Below are positions 52,607 to 61,164 of a stretch of DNA of 64,000 nucleotides, in pieces (positions within the stretch are counted from its first letter, which is position 1; each line of letters begins with the position of its first letter). A program made the translations under genes and the position numbers. Source of the stretch: CAVRXQ01 sp963831155 (lineage in GTDB: Bacteria > Actinomycetota > Acidimicrobiia > Acidimicrobiales > Bog-793); contig CAWHOY010000008.1 in NCBI GenBank assembly GCA_963831155.1, positions 186,001-250,000 of the forward strand. The letters are read 5' to 3'. The notes beneath the pieces were generated by a model. That model was given only the letters and a program-made list of their open reading frames with translations. It was not told where the DNA came from and ran no database searches.

Positions 52607-53886
52607 GCAGCGACACGGGGACCGTCGATCTCGATCAGTCTGACGTGTCTGCACAGCCGGGGCGGTCGGACGGGCCGGCCGGGGCGAAGCGGCCCTCTCG
52701 GGCCATCGACCTGCTGCGCCGGCTCAGCGAAGCCAACGCGCTCGTGGTCACCGTATGCGCGATCTTTGCGGGGCTCGTCGTCGGGGCGTTATTGATCCTC
52801 TGCACCTCGCCGACGGTGCTGCAGGCGTGGGGGCACATCGGGAGCCATCCGGGACACACGTTCGGCGAGAGCTGGTCGACCATCGCCGCGGCCTACTCGG
52901 CGCTGCTCGAGGGCTCGATCTTCAATCCCCACGCACAGAGTCTCACCCAATCCTTCAATCCCATCTCCGAGACGCTGGTCGCCGCCACCCCTCTCATGCT
53001 CGCCGGGCTCGGCGTAGGACTCGGGTTCTCCACCGGAGTGTTCAACATCGGCGGACAGGGGCAGTTGATCGCAGGTGCAGTCGCCGCGCTTTGGGTCGGA
53101 ACCGAGATCAAGGCGCCAATCGGGATCCACATCCCGCTCGTGATCGTCGCAGGCGCGCTCGGCGGAGCCGTCGCAGGCTTCATCCCCGGCATCCTCAAAG
53201 CGACGACCGGAGCTCATGAGGTCATCACGACCATCATGCTCAACTACATCTTCCTCGACCTGCTCGCGTGGCTGCTCACCATCTCACCATTCCAACTGCC
53301 GGGGCAGTCGAACGCGATCTCGAAGACGATGTCCACCACGGCTCAGATGCCTCATCTATTCGGTAGCACGCTGCGGGTGAACCTTTCGTTGATCGTCGCT
53401 CTGGCAATGGCGCTCGTCATCTGGTGGCTGATGCGAAGGAGCCGGCTGGGCTTCTCCTTCAGGGTGATCGGCCTCAACCCGGACGCCGGCAAGACCGCCG
53501 GCATGGACGCCCGCCTCATCACCGTCCTCGTGCTCACGATCTCGGGGGCGCTGGTCGGGATGGCGGGCATGGCCACGCTTTCGGGAACCGACTTCTTCCT
53601 TTCGACCGGCTATGGCGGCAACACCGGTTTCAACGCGATCACGGTGGCCCTTTTGGGTCGAAACAGCCCCGGTGGCATCGTCCTCGGCTCGTTGCTGTTC
53701 GCGGCGCTCATCTCCGGCGGGCGCAACATGCAGGCGGTGACCGGCATCCCGATCGACCTCACGACGGTGATCCAGGCAGTGATCGTCTTCATGGTGGCCA
53801 CCCCAGCGCTTGTGCGCGAAGTGTTCCGGCTGCGTGAGGCGCGGGCAGGTCAAATCCGCATCGCCACCAAGGGATGGGCAGCGTGA
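52603..53886 (+). CDS. Nucleoside ABC importer 2, permease subunit A
   Basis: A 427-residue BPD_transp_2 permease with about 8-10 helices. GLGFSTGVFNIGGQGQLIAG near residue 145 matches the NIGGEGQ motif of importer 1, and FRVIGLNPDAGKTAGMDARL near 286 is the cytoplasmic coupling helix. The first 45 residues are polar and rich in Asp, Ser and Pro, then the first helix begins. The GTG start overlaps the ATPase stop by four bases. The family and order match importer 1, although gene order within the operon differs (binding proteins first here). Confidence 0.9.
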   Translation: MSSDTGTVDLDQSDVSAQPGRSDGPAGAKRPSRAIDLLRRLSEANALVVTVCAIFAGLVVGALLILCTSPTVLQAWGHIGSHPGHTFGESWSTIAAAYSALLEGSIFNPHAQSLTQSFNPISETLVAATPLMLAGLGVGLGFSTGVFNIGGQGQLIAGAVAALWVGTEIKAPIGIHIPLVIVAGALGGAVAGFIPGILKATTGAHEVITTIMLNYIFLDLLAWLLTISPFQLPGQSNAISKTMSTTAQMPHLFGSTLRVNLSLIVALAMALVIWWLMRRSRLGFSFRVIGLNPDAGKTAGMDARLITVLVLTISGALVGMAGMATLSGTDFFLSTGYGGNTGFNAITVALLGRNSPGGIVLGSLLFAALISGGRNMQAVTGIPIDLTTVIQAVIVFMVATPALVREVFRLREARAGQIRIATKGWAA

Positions 53887-55166
53887 GCGCGATCGCCGTC
53901 ACCCCTGCCGATCTCGCCCCTGTCGAGGCTCGACTCGTCCCGTCCAGTCGCCGGCACGGCATGGGGATCTTTCTTGGGCTGCTGGCAGTCGTCATGTTCT
54001 GGGCGTTCGGAGTCAGCGTCGACGGCAACCTGCACGCGACCTTCATCCTCACGCAGTCGCCGGCCGTCAGCGTCGCGCCCGTCACGATGGACGTGCGGTG
54101 GATCTCGATCATCCTCGCGATCGTCTGCGCCGGCCTCGGGGCACTGGTCTTCACGTGGCGCCGCAGCCGCGGCACGTACGCCATCTTCACGCTCGGCACG
54201 ATCGTCTTTCTCTGGGCGTTCCTCGTCTGGGCGGCGCGTGGGACCCAGCTCAACTTCGTCGACGTGCTGGCTGGCACTCTCGTCAGCGCAACGCCGCTCA
54301 TCTATGGCTCGCTGTCGGGAATGATGTGCGAGCGGTCAGGCGTCATCAACGTCGCCATCGAGGGCCAGTTCCTCGTTGGCGCCTTTCTTGGGGCGATGAT
54401 CGGGTCCTTCACCGGCGACCTGTGGCTCGGTGTGCTTTCCGGCGCCGGTGCCGGTGCGTTCTTCGGCTGGCTGCTCGCCTTCCTCGCACTGCGCTACGGC
54501 GCCGACCAGATCATCATCGGCATCGTCATCGACGCCTTTGCGCTCGGTCTCACCAATTACCTCCTCTACGAGGTGCTGACGCCCTACCAAAGCACGCTCA
54601 ACACCGGCGTCACCTTCTCGGCGTGGAAGATTCCGCTGGTTTCGAAGATCCCGATCCTCGGTCCGGTTCTTTTCGACCAGAACTTCTTCGTCTACCTAGC
54701 CGTCGTCCTCCTCGTTGGTGTCAACGTCGCCCTGTTCAGGACGCGCTGGGGCTTGCGGGTGCGTTCGGTCGGCGAGCACCCGCGGGCGGCTGCGACAGTC
54801 GGACTGCACGTGATCAAGACGCGGTATTCCAACGTGATCCTCGGTGGCGTCCTCGGTGGACTCGGCGGCGCCTACTTCACGCTCGGCTCGATCGGCAGTT
54901 TCACCACCGACATGACCTCAGGGCTCGGCTTCGTCGCGCTGGCGGCGATGATCTTCGGACGCTGGCGCCCCTACGGCGCGCTCGGAGCGGCGCTCCTTTT
55001 CGGCTTTGCCGAGTCCCTGCAGAGCGAGCTGGCGGTGCTCAATGTCGGGATACCGGCGCCCTTCTTGTCGATGGCGCCGTACGTGATCACGATCGCCGTG
55101 GTCTCGGGCCTCGTCGGCCGCGTCCGGCCCCCCGCGGCCGACGGCAAGCCGTACTCGCGGGAATAG
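53883..55166 (+). CDS. Nucleoside ABC importer 2, permease subunit B
   Basis: A 427-residue second permease. GSLSGMMCERSGVINVAIEGQF near residue 143 and WGLRVRSVGEHPRAAATVGLH near 287 are the family motifs. It has roughly 110 more residues than its importer 1 counterpart (310), the extra being an N-terminal part with three added helices. I chose GTG at 53883, in a GTGA overlap with the preceding stop; ATG at 53874 in the same frame would add three residues and has no spacer after AAGGG. It ends the importer 2 operon. Confidence 0.88.
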   Translation: MSAIAVTPADLAPVEARLVPSSRRHGMGIFLGLLAVVMFWAFGVSVDGNLHATFILTQSPAVSVAPVTMDVRWISIILAIVCAGLGALVFTWRRSRGTYAIFTLGTIVFLWAFLVWAARGTQLNFVDVLAGTLVSATPLIYGSLSGMMCERSGVINVAIEGQFLVGAFLGAMIGSFTGDLWLGVLSGAGAGAFFGWLLAFLALRYGADQIIIGIVIDAFALGLTNYLLYEVLTPYQSTLNTGVTFSAWKIPLVSKIPILGPVLFDQNFFVYLAVVLLVGVNVALFRTRWGLRVRSVGEHPRAAATVGLHVIKTRYSNVILGGVLGGLGGAYFTLGSIGSFTTDMTSGLGFVALAAMIFGRWRPYGALGAALLFGFAESLQSELAVLNVGIPAPFLSMAPYVITIAVVSGLVGRVRPPAADGKPYSRE

Positions 55167-55242
55167 CCGCGTCGCCGATCCCGACAAGAGCGGGTGGGAC
55201 CCGCCGACGACGACGAGCCCTACCGTCCGCATTCGCGCCCGA

Positions 55243-56154
55243 TCACCACGGGCGGGCGCCCGGGATCTCGACGATCGTCGCCGCGGCGACGAGACCCGTT
55301 TCGATCGCCGACCTCGGCTCCGCGCCGTGCAGCCACGCTGCGAGGAAGGCGCCGGTGAACGCGTCACCGGCTCCGGTGGTGTCGACGACGACGGCGTCGC
55401 GCGGTGGGACGAGCACGGCGGGAACGCCGCGTTGGACGAAGCAGACGCCGGTCGAACCGAGGGTGACGATCGACTTCGGGTAGCGTGGCGCCAGCGCTTC
55501 GGCGATCACCGCCGGATCGGACGACCCGGTGAGCGCGTGCGCCTCGTCACGGTTCGCGAACAAAACGTCCGCACCTTTCGTCGCGTCGAAGAACGCCTCC
55601 GCGCCCATCCGCCTTAGCGGCGCCGCCGATGAGCAGTCCACCGACCGGGACATTCCCGCCTCACCCGCTCGGTCGAAGATCGCCTTTGCCGCCGGACGGG
55701 TGGCCTCTTCGATCACCTCGTAGCCGGAGAGATGGAGGTGACCGCCAGCGCCGAAGAGTTCCTCGGGGAGCGATTCCACGTCGAGTGACAGGTTCGCGCC
55801 ACGGTCGGTGAGCATCGAGCGTCGACCGTCTGAGAAGACGATGGAGACGACGGTCCCGGTGTGAGCGCCGCCCTCGACGCGCACCCGAGGCGAAACTCCG
55901 GCGCCGACGAGCGCCGCGACGAGCGATCTGCCGTGCTCATCATCGCCGACCGTGCCGACGAGGAAAGTCGCGATGTCGCCACGAGCAAGGAAGACCGCAA
56001 CGTTCGACGCTGATCCTCCGGGCCCGGTCGTGATCTGAGCGGCGGTGTCGCTTTCTTCGGCGAAGTCCTCCTTCAACCGCACGACGAGGTCGGTCATCAA
56101 GTCGCCGACGACGACGGCGTAGCGAGTCTCCTCGCTGTCTTGTCGTATCAGCAT
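55243..56154 (-). CDS. psuK: PfkB-family kinase, probable pseudouridine kinase
   Basis: A 303-residue PfkB kinase. VVVGDLMTDLVVRL near residue 14, TGPGGSASNVAVFLARGD near 43 and VVVDTTGAGDAFTGAFLAAWL near 258 (catalytic Asp) are visible. It sits ten bases after psuG in the same operon, which strongly suggests pseudouridine kinase: pseudouridine + ATP gives pseudouridine 5'-phosphate, the substrate of PsuG. By sequence alone it could be a ribokinase. The start is the ATG at 56154; a longer in-frame extension runs inside psuG and reads like shadow sequence. Confidence 0.82.
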   Translation of the reverse strand: MLIRQDSEETRYAVVVGDLMTDLVVRLKEDFAEESDTAAQITTGPGGSASNVAVFLARGDIATFLVGTVGDDEHGRSLVAALVGAGVSPRVRVEGGAHTGTVVSIVFSDGRRSMLTDRGANLSLDVESLPEELFGAGGHLHLSGYEVIEEATRPAAKAIFDRAGEAGMSRSVDCSSAAPLRRMGAEAFFDATKGADVLFANRDEAHALTGSSDPAVIAEALAPRYPKSIVTLGSTGVCFVQRGVPAVLVPPRDAVVVDTTGAGDAFTGAFLAAWLHGAEPRSAIETGLVAAATIVEIPGARPW

Positions 56155-56164
56155 CGAGTCGTCG

Positions 56165-57088
56165 TCACCTCTTCGCGAGCTCGACCGCCACCTCGCCAGC
56201 GAGACGGACGTTCGCACGCACGAGGGCGCGATTCGTCCGCACGCTCTCGCCCTTCGTGTACTCGGCGAAGCGGGCGAGGAGGAAGGGAGTGACGGCCTTG
56301 CCCTGCACGCCTGCCGCCGCGGCGTGGGTTTCCGCGTCGGCGAGCGCCGCGGCGTGAACTTCGTCCGAGAGCGCGTCGGCCTCGGGAACCGGATTGGCGA
56401 GGACCATCGCCGCCGGAAACAGCGTCCGGTGGGCGCGGAACGCCGTGGCGGCATCGCCGGGGGACTCGAGGCGCCAGTCGAGTCGGTGCGGCGTCGACCG
56501 GACGTAGAAGCCCGGGAAGGCGTCGGTGCGATATCCGGCGACGGGAACCGAGAGCGTCTCGAGGCGTTCGAGGGTCGCCGAGACATCGAGGATCGATTTC
56601 ACGCCGGAGCAGACGACGAGCACCGACGTGTCGTGGAGCGCCTGGAGGTCGGCGGATTCGTCGTAGGTATCGCTCGCGCCCCGGTGGACACCGCCGAGTC
56701 CTCCGGTCGCCATCACGGCGATGCCCGCTCGCGCCGCCAGCGAGATCGTCGAGGCGACCGTCGTCGCGCCGTCGATGCCCTTAGCGATTGCCAAGCCGAG
56801 ATCGCGCGAGCTCAGCTTCGCGATCTTTGATGGTGCGGCCGCCAATTTCGCGATCTCGCCGGGGGAGAGTCCGACGATGGGGACACCACCCAAAACGCCG
56901 ATCGTCGCCGGCACAGCGCCGGTCGACGCGACGATTTCTTCGAGCTCGTACGCGACCTCGAGATTCTCAGGGCGCGGAAGACCGTGCACGACAAGTGTCG
57001 TTTCCAGAGCAACAATTCCGCGTCCTGCAGCGAGCGCCGCCTGTACCGCATCCCCGACGCGGATAGGTTTTTTGCCCCGGTCTGACAT
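56165..57088 (-). CDS. psuG: Pseudouridine-5'-phosphate glycosidase
   Basis: A 307-residue PsuG that splits the C-C glycosidic bond of pseudouridine 5'-phosphate to uracil and ribose 5-phosphate. Family motifs are IVALETTLVVHGLPRPENLE near residue 25 (conserved Glu), SSRDLGLAIAKG near 93, VMATGGLGGVHRGA near 123 (metal-site region), VVCSGVKSILD near 157 (the conserved catalytic Lys) and GKAVTPFLLARF near 265. The ATG is only 38 bases from the divergent cytidine deaminase start. It salvages the modified base from RNA turnover; uracil would feed the ureidopropionase-type step. Confidence 0.93.
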   Translation of the reverse strand: MSDRGKKPIRVGDAVQAALAAGRGIVALETTLVVHGLPRPENLEVAYELEEIVASTGAVPATIGVLGGVPIVGLSPGEIAKLAAAPSKIAKLSSRDLGLAIAKGIDGATTVASTISLAARAGIAVMATGGLGGVHRGASDTYDESADLQALHDTSVLVVCSGVKSILDVSATLERLETLSVPVAGYRTDAFPGFYVRSTPHRLDWRLESPGDAATAFRAHRTLFPAAMVLANPVPEADALSDEVHAAALADAETHAAAAGVQGKAVTPFLLARFAEYTKGESVRTNRALVRANVRLAGEVAVELAKR

Positions 57089-57126
57089 GGGCGTCGAAGT
57101 GTACTGTTCGCGCGTTCAGGGGAGCT

Positions 57127-57552
57127 TTGGAGGTCGTCATCGAGATCGACTGGGACCGTCTGCGCGCCGAAGCCGATCGGATACTCGAACGTGCGTACGC
57201 GCCGTACTCGCGCTTCCGGGTCGGCGCTGCCGGGCAGGCGCCCGACGGTCGCATCTTCAGCGGCTGCAACGTCGAAAATGCGTCCTACGGGGTGACGCTG
57301 TGCGCCGAGTGCGGACTGGTCTCCGATTTCGTTGCCAACGCCGGTAGCTCCCTCGTCGCTCTCAGCATCAAGAGTGCCTACGGCGACTTCCTCACGCCGT
57401 GCGGGAGGTGTCGCCAACTCCTCGTCGAACACGGCACGGTCGGACTCGTCGTCGACCAAGGCCCGGCGCATCCGCCGAGACTCTTGAGTGAGCTGCTCCC
57501 CGACGCTTTCACGAGCGCCGATATTCCCAACCCGGCGAATGGACCGACCTAA
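57127..57552 (+). CDS. cdd: Cytidine deaminase
   Basis: A 141-residue cytidine deaminase (cytidine or deoxycytidine to uridine or deoxyuridine). The zinc site is TLCAECGLVSDF near residue 59 (Cys and catalytic Glu) and TPCGRCRQLLVE near 94 (PCxxC). NVENASYG near 50 binds the nucleoside. TTG at 57127 follows GGGGAG and gives the usual N-terminal length; no ATG is available at a sensible place. The stop overlaps the ATG of thymidine phosphorylase by 14 bases. Confidence 0.92.
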   Translation: MEVVIEIDWDRLRAEADRILERAYAPYSRFRVGAAGQAPDGRIFSGCNVENASYGVTLCAECGLVSDFVANAGSSLVALSIKSAYGDFLTPCGRCRQLLVEHGTVGLVVDQGPAHPPRLLSELLPDAFTSADIPNPANGPT

Positions 57553-58840
57553 CGCGGACGAGTCCAGCTTCGACGTCGTCGATCTCATCCGACAGAAGCG
57601 GGACGGCTCGACACTCTCTGACGACGCCATCGACTGGCTGATCGACGCGTACGTCAAAGGATCGATCGCCGACGAGCAGATGTCGGCGTTGCTGATGGCG
57701 ATCTTCTTCCAAGGATTGACGGGCGGAGAACTCGCGCAATGGACGTCGGCGATGATCGCCTCTGGTGAGCGGATCGATCTCTCCGCGGTCTCTCGACCGA
57801 CGGTCGACAAGCATTCGACCGGCGGTGTCGGCGACAAGGTCTCGCTGATCCTCGCCCCGCTCGTCGCGGCGTGCGGCGCCGCGGTGCCCCAGCTGTCGGG
57901 CCGCGGGCTCGGCCACACGGGCGGAACGCTCGACAAGCTCGAAGCGATTCCCGGGTTCGGTTCGGATCTCACGACCGACGAGCTCGTCGCGCAGCTCGAG
58001 ACGGTCGGTTGCGCCATCTGCGCCGCCGGCGCCGATCTCGTTCCCGCCGACCGCAAGACGTATGCGCTGAGAGACGTGACAGGGACCGTCGAGTCGATCC
58101 CGCTGATCTCGGCATCGATCATGTCGAAGAAGATCGCCGAGGGAACGCATTCCCTCGTCCTGGACGTGAAGGTCGGCACCGGCGCGTTCATGACCAACGT
58201 CGACCAGGCGACCGAGCTCGCCCGGGCGATGGTCGGCCTCGGTGTAGGCCACGGTCTGAAGGTCACTGCGCTGCTGACGGCGATGGACACGCCGCTCGGC
58301 CACGCGGTCGGCAATGCGCTCGAGGTCGAAGAGTCGGTCGAGGTGCTCTCGGGCGGCGGGCCGAACGACCTCGTCGAGGTGACATTGGCGCTCGCAAGGG
58401 AGATGCTGGCGCTCGCCGGCGTCGAGGGCCCCGATCCGGCGCAGGTGCTGCGAGACGGCTTCGCGCTCGACCGGTACCGGGCAATGATCGCCGCGCAGGG
58501 CGGCGACCCCGAGGCGCCACTTCCGGTCGCAAAGCACAAGAAAGACGTCACCGCAGACCGCTCCGGCTACCTAGCTCGGCTCGATGCCCGCGGTGTCGGC
58601 GTCGCGTCATGGCGGCTTGGCGCCGGCCGGCAACGCAAAGAAGACCCCGTCTCTCCGACGGCGGGCGTCATCTGTCTGGCGAAGCCCGGAGACGCCGTCG
58701 AGGCCGGTCAATCGATCCTCGAGCTGCACGCCGACAGCGAGGACCGCTTTGGCCGGGCGCTCGCGGCACTCGACGGCGCGATCGAGATCACCGATCAGCC
58801 ACCCGATCAGTCGCCGATCGTCCTTCGACGGATCGGCTGA
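57539..58840 (+). CDS. deoA: Thymidine / pyrimidine-nucleoside phosphorylase
   Basis: A 433-residue phosphorylase that splits thymidine or (deoxy)uridine with phosphate to the base and (deoxy)ribose 1-phosphate. The N-terminal helical domain has VDLIRQKRDGSTLSDDAI near residue 14. PTVDKHSTGGVGDKVSLILAP near 85 is the phosphate-binding signature, followed by SGRGLGHTGGTLDKLEAIPG near 120. The C-terminal barrel-sandwich domain (AKPGDAVEAGQSILELHADSE) is complete. The ATG at 57539 overlaps cdd; an upstream start would overlap more. Confidence 0.95.
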   Translation: MDRPNADESSFDVVDLIRQKRDGSTLSDDAIDWLIDAYVKGSIADEQMSALLMAIFFQGLTGGELAQWTSAMIASGERIDLSAVSRPTVDKHSTGGVGDKVSLILAPLVAACGAAVPQLSGRGLGHTGGTLDKLEAIPGFGSDLTTDELVAQLETVGCAICAAGADLVPADRKTYALRDVTGTVESIPLISASIMSKKIAEGTHSLVLDVKVGTGAFMTNVDQATELARAMVGLGVGHGLKVTALLTAMDTPLGHAVGNALEVEESVEVLSGGGPNDLVEVTLALAREMLALAGVEGPDPAQVLRDGFALDRYRAMIAAQGGDPEAPLPVAKHKKDVTADRSGYLARLDARGVGVASWRLGAGRQRKEDPVSPTAGVICLAKPGDAVEAGQSILELHADSEDRFGRALAALDGAIEITDQPPDQSPIVLRRIG

Positions 58841-58882
58841 CGCGGCTTCGACGGTCCGGCACCTTCCCGATACCGTTGGATC

Positions 58883-59998
58883 GTGCCGTCGAGGAGCCCT
58901 TCTTTTGCCGAGATCGTCGCGGCGCCGAAAGTGCTGCTGCACGACCACCTCGACGGCGGCCTGCGCCCAGAGACGATCGTCGAACTCGCGTCGGAATTCG
59001 GCTATCGCGGCCTTCCCACGACCGACCCTGCCGAGCTCGGTCGGTACTTCGTATCCGAGGCCCCTCGCCGGGATCTTGTCCGATACCTCGAGAGCTTCAC
59101 GCACACCGTCGGCGTGATGCAGCACAAAGGGGCCCTCGAGCGAGTCGCATTCGAGTCCGTTGAGGATCTCTCCCTCGACGGCGTCGTCTACGCCGAGGTG
59201 CGTTTCGCTCCCGAACTCCACACCGAAGCCGGCCTCGAGCTCGACGAAGTGGTGGAATCGGTGCTCTCGGGTTTCAACTTGGGGATGGCTTCGGCCGCCG
59301 CCGCCGGCAGGCCGATCGTTGTCCGGGCGCTGTTGTCCGCGATGCGCACGGCGGCCCGCTCGCTCGAGATCGCTGAGCTCGCCGTGCGCTATCGCGACCT
59401 CGGTGTCTGCGGCTTCGACGTCGCCGGCGCGGAGGCCGGTTACCCGCCGACGCGACACCTCGACGCGTTCCAGTTCATTCAGCGCGAGAACTTCCACTCA
59501 ACCCTGCACGCCGGAGAGGCGTTCGGGCTGCCGTCGATCTGGGAGGCGCTGCAGTACTGCAACGCCGAGCGCCTCGGCCACGGGGTCCGCATCGTCGACG
59601 ACATCACGGTCGAGGCAGATGGCGCGACTCGGCTCGGCCGGCTCGCGAGCTACGTGCGGGACCGTCGGGTTCCGCTCGAGCTTTGCCCGACTTCGAACGT
59701 GCACACCGGCGTCGTCGCCTCGATCGCCGAGCACCCGATCGGTCTTTTGTTCAACCTGCGCTTTCGCGTCACCGTGAACACGGACAATCGCCTGATGAGC
59801 GGGGTGACGCTCTCTTCGGAACTCGCGAAGGTCGCGGAGACCTTCGACTGGGGCTGGTCGGATCTTTCCTGGCTGACGATCAACGCGATGAAGAGCGCCT
59901 TCTACCCATTCGAAGAGCGCCTCGCTTTGATTGATCAGAGGATCAAACCGGGGTTCGCCGCCGGGGGCGATGCGCTGACACGAAGCGTCGACGTGTGA
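58883..59998 (+). CDS. add: Adenosine deaminase
   Basis: A 371-residue adenosine deaminase (adenosine to inosine + NH3). Metal-binding HDH is in VLLHDHLDGGLRPETI near residue 15. FHSTLHAGEAFGLPSIW near 204 contains the catalytic-Glu region, ERLGHGVRIVDD near 231 supplies a His, and RVTVNTDNRLMSGV near 300 has Asp-Asn where many enzymes have Asp-Asp. From memory the NTDNRLMS form is the normal actinobacterial one, so it is probably active. The GTG start is 42 bases after deoA. It completes a cdd-deoA-add nucleoside-salvage operon. Confidence 0.93.
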   Translation: MPSRSPSFAEIVAAPKVLLHDHLDGGLRPETIVELASEFGYRGLPTTDPAELGRYFVSEAPRRDLVRYLESFTHTVGVMQHKGALERVAFESVEDLSLDGVVYAEVRFAPELHTEAGLELDEVVESVLSGFNLGMASAAAAGRPIVVRALLSAMRTAARSLEIAELAVRYRDLGVCGFDVAGAEAGYPPTRHLDAFQFIQRENFHSTLHAGEAFGLPSIWEALQYCNAERLGHGVRIVDDITVEADGATRLGRLASYVRDRRVPLELCPTSNVHTGVVASIAEHPIGLLFNLRFRVTVNTDNRLMSGVTLSSELAKVAETFDWGWSDLSWLTINAMKSAFYPFEERLALIDQRIKPGFAAGGDALTRSVDV

Positions 59999-60103
59999 AC
60001 GAATGTGCCGACGGTTGAAGGAACGGTGAATCGGTCGAGAACACCGTCGCAACCGACGACCGAAGGGACTTTCTCTCGCTGGGCCGTTCTGGGGCCGCGC
60101 AGC

Positions 60104-60889
60104 TCAGGCGATTGGACGCAGCCGGTCCAGCAGTTCGGTCTGAGAGTGGGCGCCGAGTTTGCGGAAGATCGCCTTCAGATGATTGCGGACGGTGTGTTCG
60201 CTCAGGTAGAGCGTCCGCGCGATCGAGGCCACGCGCCGCCCATCGAGGAGCAGCGCCAGCACGTCGCGCTCACGCCTGGTGAGCGAGTCCGGCCAACGGA
60301 ATGGTTCGATACTCACAGACGAGTCAGCGAACCGTTCGCGGCCCGCCGCCGCTTCGCCGCTGGATGCCGTCCGGTTCTCGAGGCTGGATAAGGAACCCCC
60401 GTCGTCAGCGCGCTCTGCTTCGGGGGTGAGCAGGCAGACGGCGAAGCGTCCTCGGCCCGCACTCGGGAAGGCGCTGATCGTCATGCGAACCCGAACGCGA
60501 CCGCGGTCCCGAGTGAGGAGCTCGAAGCGCGTCGAGGCGGCGCCAGAGCCTTCAACGGACAGCAACGACGCCATCGCTTCGAGCATGCGCAGGTACTTGA
60601 GCCGCTGGTCGCGAGGCACATACGGCGGCGGATCGGAGGTATCGAGCGGCTGGCAGGCGTCAGCGCCAACGAGGTCGTCGAGGGAGGGATTCGAGTACAC
60701 GCGGTGGCCGGCGGCGTTGACGACGAGGACTCCGTCGCTGAGGTCGTCGATGATCGTCTTCAGCGACTGGTCGAACCACGCTTGTGCCCTGCGCTGGCGC
60801 GTTCCCAGGTCCGCGACCGCACGCGGTGGCGCCTCGTCTGTTCGACGCACAGTTTGTGTTGCGGTTCGCTGCAACTCCCGACCTCTCAC
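60104..60889 (-). CDS. LuxR-family regulator with PAS domain
   Basis: A 261-residue response-type regulator. An N-terminal PAS-like sensor domain (DLSDGVLVVNAAGHRVYSNPSLDDLVG, about residues 49-75, and the following beta strands) is joined to a C-terminal LuxR helix-turn-helix: LTRRERDVLALLLDGRRVASIARTLYLSEHTVRNHLKAIFRKLG near 202-250. No phospho-receiver domain is present. It probably senses a small molecule or redox state. The start is GTG at 60889; that codon lies inside an inverted repeat (see findings), so a later start is possible. The target genes may be the neighbouring add operon, but this is inference. Confidence 0.85.
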   Translation of the reverse strand: MRGRELQRTATQTVRRTDEAPPRAVADLGTRQRRAQAWFDQSLKTIIDDLSDGVLVVNAAGHRVYSNPSLDDLVGADACQPLDTSDPPPYVPRDQRLKYLRMLEAMASLLSVEGSGAASTRFELLTRDRGRVRVRMTISAFPSAGRGRFAVCLLTPEAERADDGGSLSSLENRTASSGEAAAGRERFADSSVSIEPFRWPDSLTRRERDVLALLLDGRRVASIARTLYLSEHTVRNHLKAIFRKLGAHSQTELLDRLRPIA

Positions 60890-60906
60890 TCCCTTGGACG
60901 AGTGAG
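60885..60906. promoter_or_regulatory. Inverted repeat at the LuxR/PAS gene start
   Basis: CTCACTC, eight bases, GAGTGAG: a perfect seven-base inverted repeat with the spacing of a dimeric regulator site, overlapping the predicted GTG start. It could be an autoregulatory operator or a translation-controlling hairpin. Confidence 0.35.
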
Positions 60907-61049
60907 GACCCCCAGCTGTTTACGAAGCCCTTTTTGGTTATGCCCTGTCAGCCCAGTGTGGACTAAAGCTCTCTCGTCAGCATGCTCGCCACGGGGCTTT
61001 CTCGCACCATCAACGTTGATGAATTCGTCGACCGAGTTAGGAAGAGACC

Positions 61050-61085
61050 AAGAGGAGGGGCCAATCTCGGCTGGCCCCTCCTCTT
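61050..61085 (-). terminator. Strong hairpin terminator
   Basis: AAGAGGAGGGGCCA, an eight-base loop and TGGCCCCTCCTCTT form a perfect 14-pair stem, 79 bases after the end of the broken surface-protein gene. On the plus strand it is followed by GCTTTTG. The stem is long enough to act in either direction, but the only gene reading into it is on the minus strand. Confidence 0.65.
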
Positions 61086-61164
61086 GCTTTTGGCTAATCC
61101 CTGCGCCGTGGAGACGGGGCGACTGAGGTCGCTCCGTCTCCAGCGGCACAACTTGGGTCGAGCC

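Noticed and set aside
53810..55483. 557-residue plus-strand open frame
   Set aside because: Overlaps the second permease of importer 2 in another frame; Arg- and His-rich shadow.
56812..58551. 579-residue minus-strand open frame
   Set aside because: Antisense to cdd and deoA, Ser/Arg/Pro-rich, no motifs; the real genes on the plus strand are unambiguous.
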